Assembly (NCBI RefSeq): GCF_015712165.1
Contig: NZ_JADPZX010000001.1
Location: forward strand, 4,047,001 to 4,111,000
Reading direction: 5' to 3'
Source: Streptomyces spinoverrucosus
GTDB lineage: Bacteria; Actinomycetota; Actinomycetes; Streptomycetales; Streptomycetaceae
DNA length: 64,000 nt
The notes under the pieces are model-generated. The model had not been told where the DNA came from and did no database searches. It saw only the letters and a list, made by a program, of their open reading frames with translations. Shown here one piece after another: positions 54,334 to 62,524 of the stretch (position 1 is its first letter; each line of letters opens with the position of its first letter). The position numbers were made by a program, and so were the translations under genes.

Positions 54334-55689
54334 TCAGTCGGGCAGCGCCCTCTTCAGCGCCGCGTCCAGGCTCTCCGCCAGTGCCGCGTCCCCCGGTGGG
54401 GTGTCGTCGAACAGGGCTCCCAGTCGACCTGTGAAGGTCTGGGTGAAGGCGCCGTACAGGGCGGTGCGCGGGCGTTGTACGGCGGCCCGCAGGGCCGGGA
54501 GCAGGGTGCCGCGGGCGTAGGCGGGGCGGCCGGCGGTGTCGCGGGGCATGCGGTCGGTGCTCTCGCCGGACGGGGACGGCGCGGCGGCCGGCGCGGTGCA
54601 GCGCACGGCGTCGTCCGTGTACGCCGACACGCGCGTCGCCGCGAACCCCGCGTCCAGCAGACAGCGTTCGCTCTCCTTGCCGGTGAGGTACCTGATCAGC
54701 TCCACCGCCTTCGCCGGCCGCTGGGAGGCCCCGGTCACCGCGAGGTTCTGCCCGCCGAGGACGGCCCGGCCGGGCAGCGGGGCGACGCCGAGCTGTTCGG
54801 GGGTGAGGCTCTGGTGCAGGGTGCGGTAGGCGTACGGCCAGTGCCGCAGGAACGCGGTGCGGCCGTCCGCGAAGTCACCGAGGGTCGCGGCCTCGTCGGA
54901 GTGGACGGCGTCCTTCAGCAGGTACGGCGCCTGGGTGCGGCGGCGCAGCTCCGCGATGCCGTCGGTCAGCTCGCCGACGGTGGCGCTGTAGTGGCCGTCG
55001 GCGTCGGTGAGCGCGAGGTCGGGCACGGCCGACGCGAACGCCTCGACGGCGTTGACCGTGCGGCCCTCGTAGGCGGCGAGCTGGGTGGTCCAGCCCTTCT
55101 CGTAGCCCTCGGGCGGGTTCTCGTCGAGGGAGTCGGCCATGGCCTGCAGCTCCCCCCAGTCCAGGCCACCGCTCAGGTCGGTGCGCTGCACGCCCCCGGC
55201 GCGGAGGTGGTCGCGCCGGTAGTAGAGGAGGCCGACGTCGCTGTTGAACGGCACCGAGTACACCTTCTCGCGCCAGCGGGCGGTGTCGGCGACGGACTCG
55301 ATGACGTCGGTGTCGAGCACCTCGTCGGGCAGCGGGCGGACCAGGCCGGCGGCGGCGAACTCCGGCACCCAGGTCACGTCGAGGATGACGACGTCGTAGG
55401 CGGCGCTGCCGGACTGGAGGGCGCCGAGCAGCTGGCTGCGCTGTTCGTCGGCGCTGCCGGGGAGTTCGACCAGGCGGGCCCGGTAGCCGGTGCCGTCCTT
55501 CTCCTGCTGCCGGTTCCAGGCGTCGATGAGCTGCTGCCGGATGCCGTTCTTGCCGGTGACGTCCCGCCCGCCGGCGACCACGATGTCGCCGGGCACGTCG
55601 GCGGTGGGCTCGGGCCGCGTGCCGTCCCCGCCGCCGGTGCAGGCGGCGAGCAGCAGCAGGGCCAGCAGGGCCGCGAGCCGTCGGATCAT
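54334..55689 (-). CDS. Extracellular solute-binding lipoprotein
   Basis: 451 aa from ATG 55689 (GGGGGAG 5 nt upstream; GTG 55692 is an alternative). Lipobox LLLAAC places Cys near residue 17. The family 1 solute-binding fold is clear: YDVVILDVTWVPEFAAAGLV, SVPFNSDVGLLYYRRDHLRA, ATLGDFADGRTAFLRHWPYA and LGGQNLAVTGASQRPAKAVE. No ABC permease genes are nearby. Instead its start overlaps the stop of the caspase/vWA fusion gene, so it belongs to that conflict-type operon and may act as an external ligand sensor (inference). Confidence 0.88.
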   Translation of the reverse strand: MIRRLAALLALLLLAACTGGGDGTRPEPTADVPGDIVVAGGRDVTGKNGIRQQLIDAWNRQQEKDGTGYRARLVELPGSADEQRSQLLGALQSGSAAYDVVILDVTWVPEFAAAGLVRPLPDEVLDTDVIESVADTARWREKVYSVPFNSDVGLLYYRRDHLRAGGVQRTDLSGGLDWGELQAMADSLDENPPEGYEKGWTTQLAAYEGRTVNAVEAFASAVPDLALTDADGHYSATVGELTDGIAELRRRTQAPYLLKDAVHSDEAATLGDFADGRTAFLRHWPYAYRTLHQSLTPEQLGVAPLPGRAVLGGQNLAVTGASQRPAKAVELIRYLTGKESERCLLDAGFAATRVSAYTDDAVRCTAPAAAPSPSGESTDRMPRDTAGRPAYARGTLLPALRAAVQRPRTALYGAFTQTFTGRLGALFDDTPPGDAALAESLDAALKRALPD

Positions 55690-58600
55690 CACTGCTCCCC
55701 CGTTCCGGTGCGGGCGACCTCGGCGCTCAGGCCCGTGCCGAGTTCGTCGTCGGCGTCCAGGCAGCGGCCGCCGCTCGCCGCCGAGATCAGGGCGTCCGGC
55801 CGGCCCGCGGCGCAGCCGCCGCTCTCCAGCGACACCATGGTGATCGGCACGTTCGTCAGGCGCGCCCGGCTCAGGACGTCCTCAAGGCGGGGTCCGGTGA
55901 GCCGGCCGGCGTCCTCGTCGTCGGTGACGAGCACGATCAGCTGGGGCCGGTCGTCGTCGGCGCCGCGCTCCGCCATGTCGTCCAGCGCGGCCACCAGGGC
56001 GGCGTACGGATCGGCCTCGGCGTCCCGGACCCGGGCCCCGGCGTCGATCGCGGCCTCGGCGGACCGGCGGCTGTGCGGGCCGAAGGGCAGCAGGGTCTCG
56101 TAGGAGCGGTTCCCGGCGCTGTCCGCCACCGCCCACACGCCGTACTCGTCCCGCCCCCCGAGCCCGCCCAGCGACTGCTTCAGCAGACCGGGTCCGCCGC
56201 TCGGCCCCCGCCACCGCCCGGCCATCGAACCGGAGCTGTCGAGCAGGAACAGCACCCGCCCGGGCCCGCGCGCGTCCCGGTACTTGCGCAGGGCCGTGTC
56301 CATCGCGTCCCGCCCGGCGGACTCGATCAGCAGGGAGGGCGCGGGCAGCACGCCGTCGGCGACCTCGCCCGGGTCCAGCAGGGCCCGGTCGCCGTCGGCG
56401 GCGCGGAAACCGGCCGCGCCGAAGGCGGCCCGCCCGCCCGCACCGGCGAGCCACGCCCTGAAACCCTCGGCCGCCTCGTCGCGTGCGGCCCGGTCCCGGT
56501 CGGCGCCCGCCCAGCGGACCCGGACGAAGACGGGCTCCAGGCCGGGCACGTCGCCGGGGTACTGGGCGGTGCGCGGGCTGCGCGTCGTACGGTCGCAGCC
56601 GACGCCGCTCTTCAGCAGGAACTCCGGTACGAGGGCGGCGGTGCGGTGGTCGACGGCGTCGTCGTCGGGCAGCGCGCACAGCAGGTCGGCGGCCGTGGGG
56701 GAGGGCGGTCCCGGCGGGACGAGCCGCTGCTCCACCCGGCCCGGGTCGGTGCCCGTGCCGTACAGGCCGATCGTGGCGAGCAGCGCCGCGTCCGCGAACT
56801 CCGGGTCGGGGCGGCGCACTTCGGCGTCCTCGTGCCGCTCGCGCAGCCCGTCGAGCATCCCGGTCAGCGGGCCGCCGACCCGCTCGTCCAGGGAGGTGGC
56901 GGCGAGCCTGGTGGGCACGGCGAGGACGATCGGGGAGTACGCCAGCGCCCGGTCGTCCGGCTCCAGGCGGGCCAGCGCGTCGGTGTCCTGGCCGGTGGTG
57001 ACGCGGGCGACGTCCGCCGGCGAGCCGGGGATCCAGATGTCGGGCTGGGGGCCGATGTCGCGCTGCGGGTTGAGGTCCTCGTCGCGGGGTTCGTGCCATG
57101 CGCCCGACTCGCGGCGCAGCGCGGTGACCGCGTCGGCGGAGCCCGCGCTGTAGACGGTGATGCCGCTGCGCCGGCAGCCGTCGCCGGTGGTGTTGGCGTC
57201 CGACGTCAGATACGCGTCGGCCGCCGCGCCGACCGTCGCCTCCAGGTCGGGGTCGGTCAGGACGCGCAGTTCGAGGGGCGGGACGCAGGCCGAGGAGCCG
57301 CCGACCAGGCCCGTGATGCCGTAGACCCCGAGGCCGGTGGCGGTGAGGGAGAGCAGGACGGTGACCCAGCCGAGACGCCGGGCGGCCCGGATCAGGTGGG
57401 GTAAGCGGCGAACGCGGTCGGCGACGGGGCCGTGGGACGGAGGAGCCTGCGGGGGCTGCTCCGGCTGCCGCGCGGGCGGTCGTACGGCGCCTGAGTGGGC
57501 CGGGGGCGCGGCCTCGCCGCCACGGCCGTGCGAGGGCCGGGGCTGCTCCGGCTGCCGAGCGGACGGTCGTACGGACCCGGGGTGGCCGCCCGGGGGCGCG
57601 GCCTCGCCGCTACGGCCGTGCGAGGGCCCGGGGTGGCCCGGCTGCCGTGCGGGCCCGGGGTGGGCCGGGGGCGCGGCCTCGCCGCCACGACCGTGTGAGG
57701 GCCCGGGGTGGCCCGGAGGCGCCGCCTCGCCGCTACGGCCGTGCGAGGGCCCGGGGTGACCCGGCTGCCGTGCGGGCCCGGGGTGGGCCGGGGGCGCGGC
57801 CTCGCCGCTACGACCGTGTGAGGGCCTGGGGTGGCCCGGAGGCGCCGCCTCGCCGCCACGACCGTGCGAGGGCCCGGGCTGCTCGGGCTGCCGCGCGGGC
57901 CCGGGGTGGGCCAGAGGCGCCGCCTCACCGCCACGGCCGTCCGAGGGCCCGGGCTGCCCCGGAGGCGCCGCCTCGCCGCCACGGCCGTGCGAGGGCCGGG
58001 GCTGCTTGGCGTGCGGCCGTACCGGGCCGGGGTGGCCCGGGACCGCGGGCCCGCCGCTGCGGCCGTGCGGCCGGCGCGGCTGCTTCGTGTGCGGCCGTAC
58101 GGGGCCGGGGACGGCGCCCGTCCGTCGTACGCCCTGGTCGTCCCGTGCCGACAGCAGCACGTCCTCGTCGTGTTCCGCCCGGCTCTGGGGCGTCCACGGC
58201 TCTCCCCGCATCGTCTCGTGACGGCCTTCGGCCATCCGCTTGCGCAGTGCGTCCGAGACGTCCTGGAACCCCGACTCGCCGGGCGCGTCGAGCAGGCGGA
58301 GCAGCTCCCCGGTGAACGGCGTCGGCGTCCCGCCGTCCCCCGCGTCGGTGCGGTGGTTGGCCTGCACGCTCATCAGCAGCAGGAAGCGCCGCTTGTCCCG
58401 GATGTGGTCCCAGATCCACGCCGCGTTGCCCGCGAAACAGCAGTCGAGGACCACCACGATCCGCTCGGCCGGGCTGTTGGCCAGCCAGGTCAGCAGGTTC
58501 GTGAACATCTCCGCGCCGGGGAAGACGGCGTGCCCGCCCGCGATCACGCGCGCGTCGCGCATCTGCAGGAACAGCTCGTCGCCCGCGCTGGGGATGGCCC

Positions 58601-58877
58601 CGTGCCCGGCGAAGTACAGCAACAGCAGCCCCTCGGCCTGCTCGACGGCCGCTTCCAGCGCGCGTTGGAAACGCTCCAGGGAGGGCGAGCGCGCGACGGT
58701 GATCTCGTCCTCGCCGAAGACCCCGCCGTGGGCGAGGGTGTCCCGGAGCCGGTCCAGGTTGTGCTCGACGGCCGGGAGGTCGCCGGGCACACCGTGCGGC
58801 GGCTCGGTGAAGTCGTACGTGGAGACACCCACCAGCAGTGCCCGGTTCACCCTCCCCCGGGGGTCGAAACGGGTCAC
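55689..58877 (-). CDS. Caspase-repeat-TM-solute-binding-vWA fusion (EACC1-type system)
   Basis: 1,062 aa in one open frame. Residues 1-250 are a caspase-like peptidase (ALLVGVSTYDF; His92 in LLLYFAGHGA; Cys147 in VVLDCCFAGN). Residues about 265-490 are Pro/Gly/His repeats (HPGPSHGRGGEAAPP units). A membrane helix follows (LGWVTVLLSLTATGLGVYGI, about 515-535). Then comes an extracytoplasmic solute-binding-like region (ELRVLTDPDLEATVGAAADA, YSPIVLAVPTRLA) and a C-terminal vWA domain with MIDAS DSSGS (VLFLLDSSGSMAGRW). The layout could couple an outside signal to an inside protease. It lies directly after an EACC1 gene and is coupled to the lipoprotein gene. Confidence 0.9.
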   Translation of the reverse strand: MTRFDPRGRVNRALLVGVSTYDFTEPPHGVPGDLPAVEHNLDRLRDTLAHGGVFGEDEITVARSPSLERFQRALEAAVEQAEGLLLLYFAGHGAIPSAGDELFLQMRDARVIAGGHAVFPGAEMFTNLLTWLANSPAERIVVVLDCCFAGNAAWIWDHIRDKRRFLLLMSVQANHRTDAGDGGTPTPFTGELLRLLDAPGESGFQDVSDALRKRMAEGRHETMRGEPWTPQSRAEHDEDVLLSARDDQGVRRTGAVPGPVRPHTKQPRRPHGRSGGPAVPGHPGPVRPHAKQPRPSHGRGGEAAPPGQPGPSDGRGGEAAPLAHPGPARQPEQPGPSHGRGGEAAPPGHPRPSHGRSGEAAPPAHPGPARQPGHPGPSHGRSGEAAPPGHPGPSHGRGGEAAPPAHPGPARQPGHPGPSHGRSGEAAPPGGHPGSVRPSARQPEQPRPSHGRGGEAAPPAHSGAVRPPARQPEQPPQAPPSHGPVADRVRRLPHLIRAARRLGWVTVLLSLTATGLGVYGITGLVGGSSACVPPLELRVLTDPDLEATVGAAADAYLTSDANTTGDGCRRSGITVYSAGSADAVTALRRESGAWHEPRDEDLNPQRDIGPQPDIWIPGSPADVARVTTGQDTDALARLEPDDRALAYSPIVLAVPTRLAATSLDERVGGPLTGMLDGLRERHEDAEVRRPDPEFADAALLATIGLYGTGTDPGRVEQRLVPPGPPSPTAADLLCALPDDDAVDHRTAALVPEFLLKSGVGCDRTTRSPRTAQYPGDVPGLEPVFVRVRWAGADRDRAARDEAAEGFRAWLAGAGGRAAFGAAGFRAADGDRALLDPGEVADGVLPAPSLLIESAGRDAMDTALRKYRDARGPGRVLFLLDSSGSMAGRWRGPSGGPGLLKQSLGGLGGRDEYGVWAVADSAGNRSYETLLPFGPHSRRSAEAAIDAGARVRDAEADPYAALVAALDDMAERGADDDRPQLIVLVTDDEDAGRLTGPRLEDVLSRARLTNVPITMVSLESGGCAAGRPDALISAASGGRCLDADDELGTGLSAEVARTGTGEQ
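57480..58080. repeat. Pro/Gly/His-coding tandem repeats in the caspase fusion
   Basis: Variable units built from CTCGCCGCTACGGCCGTGCG and GGCCCGGGGTGGCCC blocks recur about a dozen times. They encode PGPSHGRGGEAAPPAHPGP-like segments on the minus strand between the caspase and membrane parts. Near-identical copies mean length may vary between strains. Confidence 0.85.
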
Positions 58878-58881
58878 CGGT

Positions 58882-59241
58882 CTACCCGTCGAGGTCCACT
58901 GGGTCCACGCTGCTCTCGGGCGGATCGCCGTCCTCCACCTCGCGCCGGTTCTCCCGCCAGGCCTCCACGGCCCGGCCGACCTGCGCCAGCAGCTGGTTGA
59001 AGCCGACGGTCGCGGCCGCGCTGACCAGCGCGACGACGATCTCCATGCCGACGCCCATGGGCGCGCCGGTCTCGTCGGTGCGGCGCCGCTCCTGGATGCG
59101 GAGCCGGCCCGCCCGCACCAGCTCGTCCAGGCCCTGCTCCCGCTCCAGCCACCTGCGCAGGGCGCCTATGTCGCTCTCGGTCGCGCTCTCGTCCAACCGG
59201 ACGCGGACGACCCGGCCCGCCACTTGGTCCCCGTCAGCCAT
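58882..59241 (-). CDS. EACC1 domain protein
   Basis: 119 aa. VVRVRLDESATESDIGALRR followed by WLEREQGLDELVRAGRL, then a hydrophobic stretch VGMEIVVALVSAAATVGFNQ and an amphipathic tail. This is the effector-associated constant component 1 pattern, a small helper found with caspase, trypsin or other effectors in actinobacterial conflict systems. It ends 4 nt before the caspase fusion start, which strongly supports a shared operon. Confidence 0.88.
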   Translation of the reverse strand: MADGDQVAGRVVRVRLDESATESDIGALRRWLEREQGLDELVRAGRLRIQERRRTDETGAPMGVGMEIVVALVSAAATVGFNQLLAQVGRAVEAWRENRREVEDGDPPESSVDPVDLDG

Positions 59242-59313
59242 AACTCACCATCATGGCAGCGGGGTTGTGGCCTGGGGAGGGTCCGGACGCGGGTGGTGCG
59301 TGCGAAGCCGCGT

Positions 59314-60369
59314 TCAGTGCTGCGTCTGGAGCTGCCGCAGCTGCCGCTGTACGTGGTCCAGGGCGCCGACCCGCCGGCCCGGCACCCGGCCGCGCAACTC
59401 GGCGAGCAGGGAACCGAGTTCGCGGGCCCGCGCCGGGTCGCGGACCTCGCCCCACTGGTGGTGGGCGCGGTCGACGGCCGCCTCGACGGCGGGCGCGTCC
59501 GGCGCCTGCCCGGCGGCCAGCCGCGCCGACGCCACCGCCAGCCAGGTACGGCAGCTGCGGGCCGCGTCCCCCGCGAACATCGCCAGATCCGCCCGCACCT
59601 CCGTCCAGTGCAGCGCCTCCTCGGAGGCGGCACCGTGCGCCCGTACGGCCGCCTGCTCCCACCGCGCGGCCAGCCCGTCGGCGTCGGCGTGCCGCCCGGC
59701 CTGTACGGCGGCGGAGATGGCGGCGTGCGGATCGCTCACGCCGGGCGCCCGCGTGGCGAGCACGATCCCCGGGGCCTCACCCGTGATCCGGCTCAGCGCC
59801 TGCTGGTGCAGTTGCTCCACGGGCGGCCGGTGCCCGCTGCGGAGTATGGTCGCGACGGCCTTCATGTACGACGGGTCGGCCACCGTACGCCGGTGCGGCG
59901 GCGGCGCGATCCGCCCGTACACGGCGCAGTTCGGCCCGGAGTCGAGCGGCGCGCCGCACAGCCGCTCCCAGCTCTCCGCGTCCGCGTGCAGATCGAGCAG
60001 GACGGTCGTGGTGCCCGGCGCGCGCAGCCGCAGTTCCTCCCGGAACCAGTGCCAGGGGAAGCCCGTGTAGCGCACGGTGGCCGGCGTCGTGCGCGCCAGC
60101 GCCAGATGCGGCAGCCGCTGCCGCCGGTCCAGCAGGAGCTGCCCGGTGACGAACACCGTCAGCGGGCCCACGGTCCCGGCGGCCGCCCGCAGCCGCGTCA
60201 GCACGGCCTGCGGCTCCACGGGGTCGGCCAGCTCGACGACGTTCGCGGTGTCGGTGCCCGCCAGCACCCCGGGTGGCACGGCCGCCAGCACGGGGAGCAC
60301 CGTCGCCGCGTCCACCAGCCGGCCCTTCCCCACGGGCGAGGCGGCCACCAGCAACACGGTCCCCGGCAT
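59314..60369 (-). CDS. EACC1-system partner protein, unknown fold
   Basis: 351 aa. The N-terminal half looks like a Rossmann-type or caspase-like inactive domain (TVLLVAASPVGKGRLVDAAT, PLTVFVTGQLLLDRRQRLPH, TTTVLLDLHADAESWERLCG). The C-terminal half is helical, TPR-like (LHWTEVRADLAMFAGDAARS). Catalytic residues are not obvious. It precedes the EACC1 gene by 72 nt on the same strand. I recall similar proteins at EACC1-caspase loci, without known function. Confidence 0.75.
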   Translation of the reverse strand: MPGTVLLVAASPVGKGRLVDAATVLPVLAAVPPGVLAGTDTANVVELADPVEPQAVLTRLRAAAGTVGPLTVFVTGQLLLDRRQRLPHLALARTTPATVRYTGFPWHWFREELRLRAPGTTTVLLDLHADAESWERLCGAPLDSGPNCAVYGRIAPPPHRRTVADPSYMKAVATILRSGHRPPVEQLHQQALSRITGEAPGIVLATRAPGVSDPHAAISAAVQAGRHADADGLAARWEQAAVRAHGAASEEALHWTEVRADLAMFAGDAARSCRTWLAVASARLAAGQAPDAPAVEAAVDRAHHQWGEVRDPARARELGSLLAELRGRVPGRRVGALDHVQRQLRQLQTQH

Positions 60370-60418
60370 GGTCCCTCCCTGTCGATCACGTACGTCAGCA
60401 CCGTAACCGCTGTACCGG

Positions 60419-61636
60419 TCACCCCGGCCCGGGACGGCGGACCCCCGACTGAATCCTCCGCACGGCGAACACCGTCGTGTCGTCCTCCAGATGCCCCTGC
60501 GCGTGCCGCAGCACCCCGTCCCGTACGAAGGCCACCAGCCGGCGCGGCTTGGTGACGCGCGGGTCCGTGGTGAGCGCGCGGGTCACCTCGGCGGCCAGCG
60601 GATAGAACGCGCCGTCCCGGGCGCGGGCCTCGGTGACGCCGTCCGTGGTGAGCAGGAGGGTCTCGTCCACGGCAAAGGGGAACCGGCGGACCGGGGGCAG
60701 GGTGGGGACGCCCGGTGGGGCGAGGTCGCCCAGGCCGAGGGGGAGGCCACCGCCCGTGGGCAGGGTGCGCACGCCTCGTGGGCCGGCGATGAGCGGGGGG
60801 TCGTGGCCGAAGTTGACGACGTCCACCGTGCCCGTCGTGTCCCGGGGAAAGCCGAGCAGCAGGGCGGTGGCGAAGCGGTCGCTGTCCGGACGGCCGAGGG
60901 CGGCGGTGTGGTCCTGGTGCCGTCGGATGCGCACCTCCATGCGCTCGGCGACCGTGGCGAGGTCCGGCTCGTGGTATCCGGCCTCGCGGAACGTGCCCAG
61001 CAGGGCCGCCGCCGCCTCGACCGCGCCGAGGCCCTTGCCCTGGACGTCGCCGACCAGGACCCGGGTGCCGTGCGGGCCGGGCTGGATGTCGTAGAAGTCG
61101 CCGCCGACCCGGGCGTCGGCGTCGGCGGTCAGGTACACCGCCGCGTGGTCGAGGCCGCCCCACCGCGCGGGCAGCGGGCGCAGGACGGTCCGGTGGATCG
61201 TCTCGACGACGCCGCGGATGCGCAGGATGTGCTCCTCACCGCGGATGCGGACCGCGCAGGCCGCCGTGGCCAGCAGGCCGCCCAGTGCGACCAGGATGAG
61301 GTCGGGCAGCCCGGCCCGGAGCTCGTCGGGCCACGCGCGGTCCACGACGAGATACGCCAGCAGCGACAGCACCGCGAAGGCGGCCGTCCCCCACGCCCCG
61401 CAGATCGCGGCGGCGATACCGGGCACCAGCACGATCCAGGAGATGATCCGGAAGTCACCGGTGGTGTTGGCGTCCACCGTCGCGATCCCCAGCAGGAGCA
61501 GCAGCGGCGGCAGCCAGGCGACGCTGCGGCCGCGCACGCGCAGCACCTGGTGCCGCAGGGCCTCCCGGCGCCCGGCGCGGGGGTACCGTTCGAGCAGGCT
61601 CTGCAGCCCGCCGCCCCCCGTCACGGGCCTGGTCAT
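60419..61636 (-). CDS. Membrane-anchored SpoIIE/PP2C-type phosphatase
   Basis: 405 aa from ATG 61636. Four to five membrane helices lie at about 38-130 (AWLPPLLLLLGIATVD, IISWIVLVPGIAAAICGAWG, LPDLILVALGGLLATAA). The SpoIIE phosphatase domain follows: ADARVGGDFYDIQPGPHGTR, VGDVQGKGLGAVEAAAALL, FATALLLGFPRD, DETLLLTTDGVTEARARDG and GHLEDDTTVFAVRR, with the metal-binding Asp residues present. It likely dephosphorylates an anti-sigma-factor antagonist. It is 49 nt upstream of the EACC1 operon in the same direction. Confidence 0.93.
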   Translation of the reverse strand: MTRPVTGGGGLQSLLERYPRAGRREALRHQVLRVRGRSVAWLPPLLLLLGIATVDANTTGDFRIISWIVLVPGIAAAICGAWGTAAFAVLSLLAYLVVDRAWPDELRAGLPDLILVALGGLLATAACAVRIRGEEHILRIRGVVETIHRTVLRPLPARWGGLDHAAVYLTADADARVGGDFYDIQPGPHGTRVLVGDVQGKGLGAVEAAAALLGTFREAGYHEPDLATVAERMEVRIRRHQDHTAALGRPDSDRFATALLLGFPRDTTGTVDVVNFGHDPPLIAGPRGVRTLPTGGGLPLGLGDLAPPGVPTLPPVRRFPFAVDETLLLTTDGVTEARARDGAFYPLAAEVTRALTTDPRVTKPRRLVAFVRDGVLRHAQGHLEDDTTVFAVRRIQSGVRRPGPG

Positions 61637-61754
61637 GCACCACAGCGAAGCACGCCGCCGTGCCGTGCGCATCCCTGTCCCGGCCACCCGACTTGCCGCC
61701 CGCCCTCGCGCGGTGTGCCCTGGAAGGCGGGGGTGAGGAGAGAGGAGTGCTCCC

Positions 61755-62246
61755 ATGGCTCATGCGGCACCCGCGCCCGGCGCGCGCCCGCCCGGCGCAC
61801 CCGCACCCGTCACCAGCCCGTACGGCGCGTCGGCCACCCGGCCCGGCCGCACCCGCACGCCCGACGTCTTCAGCCCGCGCACGCACGCGATCGCGCGGTG
61901 GGCCGGACCGGTCTGCGTCGGGCTGATCTACGGCTACTGGGCCGCGGCCAACCGACGCCACGTCGGCCCCACCTCGGAACCCATCACCGGCTGGAACCTG
62001 CTGTTCGGCTTCGTCACCGCGCTCGCGTTCGTCCTGGCGTACGCCGCCGTGCGCGAGCTGGCCAAGCGGCTGCGGCGCGGGGCGCACGCGCTGGCCTGGG
62101 CGGCCTTCTGGGGCGTCGCGTTCGGCTTCCTGTACAGCCAGACCGACTACAGCGTGCTGCGCTCGGCCTGCATGTCGCTGGTGGTCGCGGGGGCCGTGCT
62201 GGCGGTGCTGTTCTACCGCTACTACACGCGCGGGAACACCGACTAG
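61755..62246 (+). CDS. Small multi-pass membrane protein, unknown
   Basis: 163 aa. A Pro/Ala-rich N-terminal 45 residues precede four membrane helices (IARWAGPVCVGLIYGYWAAA, LLFGFVTALAFVLAYAAVRE, LAWAAFWGVAFGFLYSQTDY, LRSACMSLVVAGAVLAVLFY). No known motif is present. ATG 61755 has GAGAGGAG about 7 nt upstream. A repeat and a terminator follow. Confidence 0.82.
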   Translation: MAHAAPAPGARPPGAPAPVTSPYGASATRPGRTRTPDVFSPRTHAIARWAGPVCVGLIYGYWAAANRRHVGPTSEPITGWNLLFGFVTALAFVLAYAAVRELAKRLRRGAHALAWAAFWGVAFGFLYSQTDYSVLRSACMSLVVAGAVLAVLFYRYYTRGNTD

Positions 62247-62270
62247 CGCCGATCCGTTCTCGCTCCTCGA

Positions 62271-62315
62271 TCCAGGACACGCGTATCCAGGACGCACGTA
62301 TCCGGGACGCACGTG
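62271..62315. repeat. Three 15-bp tandem repeats before a terminator
   Basis: TCCAGGACACGCGTA, TCCAGGACGCACGTA and TCCGGGACGCACGTG lie head to tail and run into the terminator stem. Confidence 0.85.
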
Positions 62316-62342
62316 GACCCCGGCAGGATGGCCGGGGTCCAC
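62313..62342 (+). terminator. Hairpin terminator
   Basis: GTGGACCCCGGC pairs perfectly with GCCGGGGTCCAC (12 bp) around AGGATG, about 65 nt after the small membrane protein gene. The rest of 62247-62524 holds no gene. Confidence 0.85.
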
Positions 62343-62524
62343 GTCTTCCCTCATCCCTCCACTCACCGGACGACGGACAGCACGCCCCGGTCGTCCGACG
62401 AGGTCCCGAGAAACGCTTCCCTTCCAGGAAACACCCGTTCGGCCCAACCCTCCACCGGAGACACGGCCACCCGATTGCAGGCGCACCGCTCGCGGCGCCC
62501 CCTGCTGGGCCGTTGCCTGAAAGG

